Shown here: positions 1 through 9,500 of the stretch, one piece after another
Layout of the letters: the number at the start of each line of letters is the position of its first letter
Position numbering within the stretch: position 1 is the stretch's first letter
Source: an uncultured Eubacteriales bacterium
Lineage (GTDB): Bacteria; Bacillota; Clostridia; Oscillospirales; Oscillospiraceae
Assembly: GCA_905201305.1 (NCBI GenBank)
Contig: CAJKNS010000001.1
Location: 1-42,325, forward strand
Length of the DNA: 42,325 nt
Direction of reading: 5' to 3'
Made by a program: the position numbers and the translations under genes
The notes under the pieces: generated by a model
What the model was told of the DNA's origin: nothing
Databases searched by the model: none
Seen by the model: only the letters and a program-made list of their open reading frames with translations

Positions 1-363
1 GTCCAAAATTTCACCCGCAACGCGCTGCTGCGTCAGATTCAGGGAAACAATGTTTCCCTGTTTTTTCATCTGATCCAGCGGATTGCGCCAGTCCTTTTGG
101 CAGTGGAGCATAATATCCGCATAAGGCGACAGACGCGATTTATTAAAGGAATCGGACTGAAGCTGCGCCAACACCCGATCCGTCTCCGGCAGCTTGGCGA
201 TGTCCAGCCATTTCTGCAAAAACGTTTTGGATTCGGCGTTGGCGTTGAGGCGATTCAGCGCATCCAGCGAGCCGGTTTCCCGATAGATATTGAATGCATC
301 CTCCACGGCGGACAGCTGGGTGATGCAGTAGTCGATATAGCCGAATTCATAATTTGAGGGCAT
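1..363 (-). CDS. Unrecognised protein, 5' part only (cut by window edge)
   Basis: An open frame runs on the minus strand from an ATG at 363 to the window edge with no stop, giving 121 codons. Two in-frame ATGs exist, at 369 and 363. The one at 363 is preferred because a GGAAAGGA ribosome site lies about 8 bases upstream of it but only 2 bases from the first ATG. The visible part (starting MPSNYEFGYIDYC) looks mostly helical and soluble, with no signal peptide or membrane segment. I do not recognise the family. It is divergent from the operon starting at 431, and only about 67 bases separate the two starts, so the genes may share a control region. Confidence 0.6.
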   Translation of the reverse strand, partial: MPSNYEFGYIDYCITQLSAVEDAFNIYRETGSLDALNRLNANAESKTFLQKWLDIAKLPETDRVLAQLQSDSFNKSRLSPYADIMLHCQKDWRNPLDQMKKQGNIVSLNLTQQRVAGEILD

Positions 364-430
364 AAGCATGTTCCTTTCCCGAACGGCGGAGCAATCAGCA
401 AATATATAATGAAAAGAGAGGTAGGTTCTG

Positions 431-2953
431 ATGGATATGACGGCAACAAAGCTGGAATTTGACGAAGAAGTACAGAAGCTGTACAAACGCCACGACGGCG
501 GCGAGGATACGCCGAAGGGTGTCCTTAAAGCTTCATTATACCCGGATTATTCAGAAATTCAAGAGAAAGAAGCTGCGGCACTGCTTGTAACCCTGGATAT
601 TTACCGTGGAATCCCGGCAGAAGACGGATTTATCTTCGGCGGTGACCGAAAATTGGCAAAAAGTGCATTCATTCGGATGCTGATGGCAGCCTGCGGCGGA
701 TACAAAAAGGATATCTTTGCGGTAGAGCGGATCGAGGAGGGCATCACCGTTGCCGAAGCCAAAGCAATGGCGGCGGAAAAGCTCGGCGGTCAGGGAACAC
801 AGGTGCTCCAGCGGTTTGACAGTCACGAGCCTTTGACGCGGGAAATTGCAGTTCAACTGCTGGCTGCTGCCATTCATGCCTCCGACGGCACGGGAGAGAT
901 TCCGTATCTATATTATGTAGACCGGGAGCAGTCCATGGATCATCTGCGGCTGCCGGAAAAGGTATTTGTGGCAGGACCGGACGGCTATTTGGTGACGCTG
1001 ACGGTGGATGGTGTGTTCCAGCCCATTACCGGCGGATGGGATTATTCCGGCGATGTGCGGCTGAGCCTGTCGCCCAGATATGAGCTGTATCGCTATCTGG
1101 CGCCTCGGGGCAAGTTTTTCGGAGGCGGCGAGGATACGCGACCCATCGGTCCCAACTGGTGGAATGACTGGGGCGAGCCCTATCGCACGGCGCTCTATAT
1201 CGAGGACGGTAAAAAGGTGCCCGAGCGGAGCATTGATGCGGCTTGGCATCAGGATGAGCAGGGAATTCTCCTGCGCTCGGATGGTTCGCCGACCAACCGC
1301 TATGGCAGCAACGACTTTAACGGGATTATTGTAAACGGCAAAATCCCCGGCTCCAGATACGAAATTGACCGCTTGAAGGTGCGCTTTGACGGCAACAGCC
1401 GGGACGATTTCCAGGGCATGGGTGCGGCGCTTTTGATGGTAGGCGATGCCACAGAAACCACGGTGGATCATGCGGACATCAAGAATCACGGCACGGTTCG
1501 TTCGGCAATGGTGGTGGGCGGCAGCGCAAGGGTGCTGGTGAAGAACAGCCGCCTTCAGACCACCGACGGAGCCTTTGAAAAGGAATTCCGCACCGGCTAC
1601 GATACCGTTACCGGGGATATGCGAATGGCACCGAAGCAGGGGGGCTTTGAAGGAAACTGCCGCTGCACCAACCTCCTGGATAAGGGCGTGGTGACCTACT
1701 ATAACAGCCAGATCCTGGCGGAAAAGTGGGGCGTACTGTCTACCGATAATAACGAGGGCGCATATTCTGCGGTGGTCAATAGCTTCGTTGGCATCACCGG
1801 CGGTCTGAACCCTAAGGTGGATACCTCCTCTGAGCAGGCAGCCAGAGAAACCCTGGCGTCGATTCCATTCCGGCATATCTATGGCGATTTGGCGCGGGAA
1901 ATCCCCAACGATGGGCATTCCTTCCGGCATCCTGCGGGCTATGGCACCTATTCCATCGGCAATACCACAGTGAAGTTTGCGGGCAGTACCGTTTCCTCGG
2001 TGGATTTCAGCGCTGTTTGCGCCAATGATGCGGCAAGCGTTATTTATTGTGCCAGCACGCCGGAAAATCTCCAGGGCGAGTTTGGACTGGAAGGGCTGCC
2101 GGTGGAGGAAAAGAACACGGTGGTCTATTGCAGAAAAACCGGATTGCAGCTCCATCGCGGCAACGGCAAGGGCTTGGCGCTGGTGAAGGATCACACCCTG
2201 TTCCACTGCGGCGCCATGTGTGTGGCGATTAAGAGCTCCGGCGCAGAGAACTTCCATGCGGATAACGCCACGTTGATTTCCGAAATGGGCGTAATTCTGC
2301 AAATGATGGATGAGGACGACGTAAATGCGCCGATTTATACCGCACCCGAATCTCCCTCCGCGGAAGATCGTGCGGCGGCTTGGAAGCTGATCCGCGATGG
2401 CGCGCTGGATATTTTCCATGTGCGCAAGGAATGGGATTCCACAGCAAAATTTTCCAATATGACCGTAAATGGCGATACCTATAACTCCTGCGGTTATACC
2501 GGTCCCGTAACCCTGGAGGATATCGAAGCGGCGGCAAAGGCTGAGAACCCGTTCCCGGGTCCGGCAAGAATGGGCGGCTCCAGATTCCACAGCGAAAATG
2601 CAAGAAATTTGGGGATTACCTTGGAAAATTGCATCTATAACGGCGCAATTTCCACTGCGGAGGCATACCACTTTGATGAGGAAACCGGCGAGGTGATGAC
2701 CCAGGTGCCCAGAGAGAAATGGTACTGCCTGGTGGTGGTAAAGAGCGAGGTGAAGCCGGTGTATCAGGCAGGGATTATTCTGAATATGCAGCGGGGGTCC
2801 GTGTGGAATGTACCGAAGACCTGCTTTATCTCCTCCCTGACGATGGACGAGAGCTCCAGAATCCATGGGCGCGTCTTTGTGGATGATGTACTGGTACAGC
2901 CGGTGCCCGGCGTGACCTATACGGGAATGATCCGGGTAGAACCGGGCGCATAA
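431..2953 (+). CDS. Large beta-helix-like protein of unknown function (840 aa)
   Basis: First gene of a three-gene operon; the S9 peptidase follows after 38 bases. A purine-rich site (GAGAGG, 416-421) precedes the ATG, and a TATAAT lies at 405-410 without a clear -35. The product has no signal peptide or membrane segment, so it is probably cytoplasmic. Residues 1 to about 170 are mixed alpha/beta. From about residue 260 it is rich in short beta-strand, Gly and Asn turns (for example DGSPTNRYGSNDFNGIIVNG), the look of a right-handed parallel beta-helix. Many such proteins act on polysaccharides or other polymers, but I see no recognisable catalytic signature and assign no reaction. Being co-transcribed with a peptidase and an amidohydrolase suggests a role in breaking down an imported compound, which is inference. 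A 652-codon antisense frame (908-2866) is a shadow. Confidence 0.8.
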   Translation: MDMTATKLEFDEEVQKLYKRHDGGEDTPKGVLKASLYPDYSEIQEKEAAALLVTLDIYRGIPAEDGFIFGGDRKLAKSAFIRMLMAACGGYKKDIFAVERIEEGITVAEAKAMAAEKLGGQGTQVLQRFDSHEPLTREIAVQLLAAAIHASDGTGEIPYLYYVDREQSMDHLRLPEKVFVAGPDGYLVTLTVDGVFQPITGGWDYSGDVRLSLSPRYELYRYLAPRGKFFGGGEDTRPIGPNWWNDWGEPYRTALYIEDGKKVPERSIDAAWHQDEQGILLRSDGSPTNRYGSNDFNGIIVNGKIPGSRYEIDRLKVRFDGNSRDDFQGMGAALLMVGDATETTVDHADIKNHGTVRSAMVVGGSARVLVKNSRLQTTDGAFEKEFRTGYDTVTGDMRMAPKQGGFEGNCRCTNLLDKGVVTYYNSQILAEKWGVLSTDNNEGAYSAVVNSFVGITGGLNPKVDTSSEQAARETLASIPFRHIYGDLAREIPNDGHSFRHPAGYGTYSIGNTTVKFAGSTVSSVDFSAVCANDAASVIYCASTPENLQGEFGLEGLPVEEKNTVVYCRKTGLQLHRGNGKGLALVKDHTLFHCGAMCVAIKSSGAENFHADNATLISEMGVILQMMDEDDVNAPIYTAPESPSAEDRAAAWKLIRDGALDIFHVRKEWDSTAKFSNMTVNGDTYNSCGYTGPVTLEDIEAAAKAENPFPGPARMGGSRFHSENARNLGITLENCIYNGAISTAEAYHFDEETGEVMTQVPREKWYCLVVVKSEVKPVYQAGIILNMQRGSVWNVPKTCFISSLTMDESSRIHGRVFVDDVLVQPVPGVTYTGMIRVEPGA

Positions 2954-2991
2954 ACGGCAAAAAATCCTGCCCAGAGAAAGGAATATGTAAT

Positions 2992-4975
2992 ATGCAACCG
3001 ATTAAACTAATGGATTTTCTGGACTTTGCGGCGGTGTCTTCTCCCACCTGCGCTCCCAGCGGCGACGGCTATACCTGGGTGAAGCACCAGCCGGATCTGG
3101 CGAATAACACCTATACCCACGAGCTGTATCTGTCGGTTGGCGGCAGCACCCTACAGCTTTCCGATGCGATGCCGGGCGAACCCTATTGGCTGGACGGTGA
3201 GACGTTCCTTTACACCTCCAAATCCGGGACGGGACGGGGCGCGACCATCATGCGGTATCATACAAAGACCAAGCAGGCGGAGCTCGCGCTTCAGCTGCCC
3301 TTCTATGGTCAGATTATCGCGGTACTTCCGGACGGTACCTATTTGGTACAGGCAACGGTCAATGTGATTGAGCAGCGTCGGGTAGCCGGATTGCAGGGAC
3401 CAGCCCTGGAGGCGGAGTGGAGAGCAATTGAACGGGAAAACGACATGGTTTGGGTCCTGGATGAGTTCCCCTATTGGCAGAACGGTCAGGGGCTCATCAA
3501 TAAGCTGCGCACGGGGCTGTATCTTGCTGATACCCAAGGAAATGTACAGCGAATTACAGAAGAAATGTTCCAGGTGGACCAGGCGGTTTATGATGCGGCA
3601 CGGAATCGGGTGTACTTTGCCGGGGCCAGCCTATGGCAGCCGGAAGCAGTATTGGGACGGCGTATTTGTCTATGATGTGGGAACGCAAAAGACTCGGTGC
3701 CTGATTCCCCAGGGACACTATGAAATCGGTGCCTTTGCCCTGGCAGGCGGACGAATCATTCTAACTGCCTGCCGTCAGGACCAGGGGAAAACGCTTGCCC
3801 AGATGCATGACCTCTATGCCATGGATGTGGATACCGGTGCGCTGACCCTGCTCCACAGCGGCGAATTGTCCTTTGGAGACGCCATTGGAACGGATGTTAC
3901 CCATGGAGGCGGATGCCAGTTTGTAGCATGGGAGGATGCCGTGTATTTCCTGTGCTGTGTGGAAGAGCATACGGAGCTGATGCGGTATCCTTATCATGGA
4001 GAACCTGAAACGCTGCTGAAGGTATATGGCGCCATTAACTCCTTTGCCATGGGAGAAAATCAGATTATCCTGGCAGCGGTGCTGGATATGCGCCCCTCTG
4101 AGCTGTATCGGCTGGACCAAAACGGGACGCTGACCCCACTGACGGCGTACAACAGCGCCTACTGTGAGACCCATGAAATTGTATGGCCCAAGGAAATCCG
4201 ATTTGTCAACAGTGAGGGCAACGAGATCCACGGACTGGTATTGCTGCCGCCGAATTTCGACGAGAAGGGCAGCTATCCGGCGATTTTGGACATCCACGGG
4301 GGACCTCGGGCGGCATATGGCACGGTATTCTATCATGAAATGCAGTATTGGACCAGCCAGGGCTATGTGGTGATGTTCTGCAATCCCACCGGCAGCTTGG
4401 GACGGGGACAGTATTTTGGCGACGTATGCGGCAAAACCGGCATAATCGATTATGAGGATATTATGACCTTTGTGGACGAGGTGCTGAAGACCTATCCCCA
4501 GATTGACGATAAGCGGCTGGGCGTAACCGGCGGAAGCTATGGCGGCTTTATGACCAACTGGATCATCGGACATACGGGTCGATTTGCGGCGGCGGCGTCC
4601 CAGCGATCCACGTCCAATAATATCTCCAACGAGGCAACCACCGGAAATGGTAGCCTGTTTACGGAGAGCTGCCTTCTGGCAGGGCAGCAGCGAAGCGACG
4701 AACTCCTGTGGGAGCAGTCACCGCTGAAATTTGCCGAGCAGGCTACTACGCCAACCCTGTTTATTGCGGCACTGGAGGATTACTGCTGCTATCATGTGGA
4801 GTCGCTGCAAATGTACACGGCGCTGAATCGCATTGGGGTAGACACAAAGGCCTGCTTGTTCCGCCATGAGAACCACGGCTTGTCCCGAACCGGACGACCG
4901 GAAGCCCGTATCCGCAGATTACAGGAGATTACAGGCTGGATGGACCGGTATTTGAAGGAGGAAACAGAGCAATGA
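2992..4975 (+). pseudogene. S9 family (prolyl oligopeptidase-like) peptidase with a +1 frameshift
   Basis: Two overlapping frames encode the two parts of one S9 serine peptidase: 2992-3675 (propeller, N-terminal part) and the frame ending at 4975 (rest of propeller plus alpha/beta hydrolase). Dropping one C near 3630-3631 restores a continuous protein of about 660 aa, normal for the acylaminoacyl-peptidase/DPP-like branch. The catalytic domain is intact: nucleophile motif GGSYGGF (Ser about 515 of the repaired protein), acid in ALEDYC, and histidine in ENHGLSRTGRP. No signal peptide is seen, so it would cleave short peptides or amides in the cytoplasm. The start at 2992 follows an AAAGGA site. 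The stop overlaps the next gene's ATG (ATGA at 4972-4975). The break could be a real mutation or a sequencing error. I see no slippery sequence suggesting programmed shifting. Confidence 0.85.
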
Positions 4976-6243
4976 AAACGCTGATTCAGCATGTAAGTGT
5001 ATTTAACGGCTTTGACCCAAAGCTGGATGCCGGGGCGAATATCGTAATTGAGGATGGCTTTGTGACGGAAATTCTCCATGGAGCGGTGGAAACCGGGGGC
5101 TTTGACCAGGTGATTGACGGAGACGGTCGCACGGCAATGCCTGGCATGATGGACGCTCACACGCATCTGGGTCTGTGCGTTACCGATGAAGAAATGTCGC
5201 AGATGCGGATTGACGAGCTGGCAATTCGGTCTACCATCTATGCCAAATCCATGCTGGAGCGGGGCTTTACTTCTGTCCGGGATGCTGGCGGCATGGTAGT
5301 GGGACTCAAAAGCGAAATTGACCGGGGTACCATTGCTGGACCGAAGATTTTCCCCTCTCATGCCTGCATTTCTCAGACCTGCGGCCATGCGGATGAGCGC
5401 AGGAGCCGGGCGGATGAGCGGCTGGGCGACGGCAGCTATACGGCAATGGCAATGCGCAACGGCGGCATGGTGATTGCAGATGGTGTTCCGGAGGTGATGC
5501 GGGCAGTACGACAGCAGCTATTTCTGGGAGCCTCTCAGATTAAAATCATGGCAGGCGGTGGCTTGTCCTCAAAGTTCGACAATTTCTATACCACCCAGTA
5601 CACCTTTGAGGAGCTCAAGGCGGCGGTAGATTGCGCTTCGGACTATGGCACCTATGTGATGACCCATATTTATACGCCGGAGTGCATGCAGCGGGCGGCT
5701 AAGGCGGGCGTTCGGAGCTTTGAACATGCCACGCTGATGGATGAGGAAACCGCAAAGCTGGTAAAGGACAGCGGCATTTGGGTCTGCCCGGGACCGCAGT
5801 TTGCAGGCAACGAGCCCCATAAAAACGGACCGCCTCCGAAGATCACCGGGCGGGAGGTACCCCGCCATGTCATCCTGAACGGCGAGCAGCAACTGACGGA
5901 TTTGATTAACAAGTACGACATTCCAATTGTCTATGGCACCGATGCATCCCGTCCTCTGGCAACGGTGGAATTCCGGCAGCATGATGATATCCGGAAGTTT
6001 AAACGCCGGTTTGGCAGCCTGAAGACCATCCGCGCCATGACCGGAAACACCTATGAGCTGGGCAAGCTCTGCACCTATCAGCATCCCTATCCCGATGGCA
6101 AGCTGGGTGTACTGGAGGTCGGGTCTTATGCGGACCTGCTGCTGGTGCAGGGAAATCCGGTGGAGGATGTGGAGATTCTGGCGGAACAGACCAATATTCA
6201 GCTGGTTATGAAGGACGGCGTGGTGTATAAAAACACGCTGTAA
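4972..6243 (+). CDS. Metal-dependent amidohydrolase (imidazolonepropionase/prolidase-like)
   Basis: The 423-aa protein belongs to the amidohydrolase superfamily. It would hydrolyse an amide, lactam or dipeptide bond using one or two metals; the substrate is not known. The metal ligands are visible: the HxH pair in DAHTHLG (His63, His65), a candidate carboxylated lysine in IKIMAGGG (Lys191), His232 (MTHIYT), His252 (FEHATL) and the catalytic Asp324 (GTDAS). The length matches cytoplasmic members of the group that includes Xaa-Pro and acyl-amino-acid hydrolases. A Pro-rich loop (NGPPPK, about 285-290) is inserted before the C-terminal metal site. Its ATG overlaps the upstream peptidase stop by four bases, so translation is probably coupled. 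A strong hairpin at 6288-6330 ends the operon. Confidence 0.9.
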   Translation: MKTLIQHVSVFNGFDPKLDAGANIVIEDGFVTEILHGAVETGGFDQVIDGDGRTAMPGMMDAHTHLGLCVTDEEMSQMRIDELAIRSTIYAKSMLERGFTSVRDAGGMVVGLKSEIDRGTIAGPKIFPSHACISQTCGHADERRSRADERLGDGSYTAMAMRNGGMVIADGVPEVMRAVRQQLFLGASQIKIMAGGGLSSKFDNFYTTQYTFEELKAAVDCASDYGTYVMTHIYTPECMQRAAKAGVRSFEHATLMDEETAKLVKDSGIWVCPGPQFAGNEPHKNGPPPKITGREVPRHVILNGEQQLTDLINKYDIPIVYGTDASRPLATVEFRQHDDIRKFKRRFGSLKTIRAMTGNTYELGKLCTYQHPYPDGKLGVLEVGSYADLLLVQGNPVEDVEILAEQTNIQLVMKDGVVYKNTL

Positions 6244-6287
6244 TTCCCCAAGGACCCAAATGTTCTATTCCCAATGACATAAAACGG

Positions 6288-6330
6288 GCGCCTCTTTTGA
6301 TTTCGCTGCATGAAATCAGAAGGGGCGCTT
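6288..6330 (+). terminator. Terminator after the amidohydrolase operon
   Basis: A 17-bp stem (6288-6304 with 6312-6328; two positions are G:U) closes a 7-base loop and is followed by only a short T run. It lies 45 bases after the amidohydrolase stop. Confidence 0.7.
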
Positions 6331-6556
6331 TGCCTGATGGAAATGAAAATGAGTCTGCCGAGTTCAGCCGCTTCTGCGGCTGCGGAATGCCCGGTTTTTG
6401 CAGCAGCCTTTATGGAAGAAAGCAGAACCGGCGTGACCCGGTTGTTTAGACAAAAAATCGTGTTGTTTTGACAAATGAACTGCGGGCTGGGTTTAAATTT
6501 GATACACTTACCATATATTCTGGCAAAAACAAGAAAGCCCGTGAGGAGGAAACAGA
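6331..6556 (+). promoter_or_regulatory. Leader of the giant surface-protein gene, with paired TTGTnnnnACAA palindromes
   Basis: This is the gene-free part of the 313-base gap before the leucine-rich-repeat gene. A small AGCCGC/GCGGCT hairpin lies at 6366-6381. Two TTGTnnnnACAA palindromes start at 6442 and 6463, exactly 21 bases (two helical turns) apart. The second contains a TTGACA (6468-6473) that could serve as -35, with TTTAAA (6492-6497) as a weak -10. An extended -10-like TGATACACT (6500-6508) is an alternative. The AGGAGG ribosome site lies just before ATG 6557. The paired palindromes look like an operator overlapping the promoter. Confidence 0.4.
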
Positions 6557-9500
6557 ATGAAGCAAGTGAGGAAAAGGATGAGGAGAGGACTGGCACTGCT
6601 TCTGGCGGTGCTGCAGGTCATGCTGGTGTTTGCCGTGGTGCCAGTCAGCGCGGCGGATGATGCCGCAACCAGCGGCACTTGCGGGGAGAATCTGACGTGG
6701 ACGCTGAGCGGCGGAACGCTGACGATTTCCGGAACTGGCAATATGCAGAACTACGATTGGGGATCTGCGCCATGGCGTAGCAGCACTAACTCAATTCAGC
6801 GCGTTGTGATAGAAGATGGTGTAACGTCCATTGGAGACGATACATTTATTGAATGTGGATGCCTGACTAGCGTAGACATTCCCAATAGTGTAACATCTAT
6901 TGGAAACCATGCATTTATGTACTGCAGCGGTCTGACCAGTATAGCTATTCCAGATAGTGTAACGTCCATTGGGGAAGCTGCGTTTAGTGACTGCAGCCGC
7001 CTGACCAACGTAACTATTCCCGATAGCGTAACTTCCATTGGAAGCAGGACGTTTGCTAACTGTAGCCGCCTGACCAGCGTAACCATCCCGGAGGGTGTAA
7101 CGACCATTGAAGCCTATACATTTTCTTCCTGCAGCAAACTGGGCAGCGTAACGATTCCCGAGAGTGTAATATCCATTGGGGAAGCTGCATTTCGTAGTTG
7201 CAGCAGCCTGACACGCGTAACCATTCCGGACAGCGTAATGTCCATTGGCACCCACGCATTTAATGGATGTAGTTGGCTGATGCGTGTAAACATTCCCGCG
7301 GGTGTAACGTCCATCGAAACCTCTACATTTTATGGATGCGGCAGGCTGACCAGCGTAACGATTCCAGACAGCGTAACGTCCATTGGAAACAGTGCGTTTG
7401 ACGGCTGCTACAGCCTAACCAGTGTAACGATTCCCGATGGCGTAACGTCCATTGGAAACAGTGCATTTAGTAAGTGTGACAGCCTGACCAGCATAACCAT
7501 TCCGGAGGGTGTAACGACCATTGAAGACTATACATTTTCTTCCTGCAGCAACCTGACCAGCGTAACAATTCCCGATGGCGTAACGTCCATTGGAGACTAT
7601 GCATTTAGTGAATGCAGCAGCCTGAGCAACGTAGACATTCCGGACAGCGTAACGTACATTGGAATCTATACATTTCATAACTGCAGCAGTTTGACCAGCA
7701 TAGACATTCCGAATGGCGTAACGTACATTGGAGGCGCTGCATTTTGGGACTGCGACAGCCTAACCAGTGTAACGATTCCCGATGGTGTAACGTTCATTGG
7801 AGACGTTACGTTCGCTTTCTGCCGCAGCCTGACCGATGTAACCATTCCGCACAGCGTAACGTCCATTGGGGGATCTGCATTTAGAGGCTGCAGCAATTTA
7901 GCGGATGTATATTATGGCGGCAACGAGGAAGATTGGGCCAGCATAATCATTGAAGAAGAAAATGATCCCCTCCTTAACGCAACCATCCACTACGCTCCAA
8001 TCGGTGTGGACGAGGGCAAGTACAACGCCCCGCAGACCAGTGTGTGGTACGACATCTGGTGCAGTGGGGAAAGCAGATTTAAATCTTCCGGCTATACGCT
8101 CCAGGTGGGCGATCAGACCTATTCAACGGGTTCAGGCCACCGGGCACAAGCGGATATTCCCACCGCAGATGCAGACAAGGTTTCCATCTCCAGAGAGGGC
8201 TATTTTACTTACAAGCTTCCCGGGGAATTGGTGTATCAATGCCATGAGGTGGTGCTTCATCCGAATAGCGAACAGGGGGCGTTTGTCCAGTTTGTGGGAG
8301 TCAGGAGAGATAACTTTTACTATACAAATCTTGCGGCATCCCACGAAACAGTTTATGAGAATAGTCTGAGGGCGTATGACTTCTATGTGGATATCAACTG
8401 GAATGGTGCTGAGCCGGGAGAAATCTGGCTGGAGCAGGGCGACAACACCATGACGCTGCACGAGGGCAAAAATGCGAACCTGCTGTTGGGCGGCACCTTT
8501 ACGAAATCGTATGATAACCCCGTCAGTTTGTGTTATACCGATGGCAGCGGGAACCGCTATCGCATGGGACTTTATCTGGATGTGCTGTCATCTCAGAGGA
8601 GCATGAAAATCGACGGTGGAGAATCGACTACCAAAACAAATCCCAAAAATGACACCGTGGACGAGATGTGGGGAGACATGTCGCTTTCCTTTGATATGTT
8701 CAATGATTCCGTACCGGTTGAACTAAGTATGACCCCCACAAGCGAGACAGCAGGTACCTTTAAGGGAACGCTGGGCGTAAAGTTTGAGAACTACAGTAAA
8801 AAGCCGGAACTGATTGATTATGTAAAGCGGGGATGTGACCCGAAAAATCCGGATACAGTAAAAGGCGGCGAGGTCGCAGAAAAGATTTTAAAACGATGTG
8901 AAGAAAAAGGAATTGTAACTGTAACACAGAAAAACTCCTTTGCGGTTACAGTAGACACCCAGCTGCTGGGCTACGTAGAGGGAACCTATGAACTGGGGAA
9001 GGACGGCAAGCTGGTAAGCATGGAGTTTACCGACTCCGGAATGCTGGCAAATGTATCGGGCGGTATATCCACCACGCGGCAGCACTACGCTACACCGGTA
9101 CCGTGGTTCTGGCAGCTCGAACTGAAAACAAAGCTGGAGCTGGCGCTTTCCACCGGAAAAGACTGCAATGGAACAGATGTAACCATCAAGCCGGAGGACA
9201 CCGGCGCAAGCCTTGCCGGAAAAGCCAGCCTGACCCTGGGAGGCAAGGTAGCGGCAGGACTCAGTGGAGCTGCGTCTATTGGCGTCAGTGGCTCGGGTAC
9301 CGGACATCTGGATGGGCAGCTGCTCCCCTTTGACCGCTCAAAGCTGAATATCTATGCGGATTTTGATTTTAATCTTTTGAAATTTGAAGTCGGCACATTC
9401 TCTGGCTCATTCTGGCACTACAAGAGCGACCAGTATTATCTAATGAAAAACGGTGTGCTTTTCCCTGACGACCAAAGCTATTCAAGCGGTGGCGGCGGTG

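Noticed and set aside
908..2866. 652-codon open frame on the minus strand
   Set aside because: Fully antisense to the 840-aa gene, with His/Ile-rich low-sense composition, no ribosome site and no domain. It is a shadow of codon bias.
3625..3660. Programmed frameshifting in the S9 peptidase
   Set aside because: No slippery run, internal ribosome-like site or downstream stem is apparent; a one-base insertion or read error explains it better.
6800..7903. Regular 69-bp repeats considered as a CRISPR-like array
   Set aside because: The repeats are coding, have no unique spacers, and translate to LRR_5 units.
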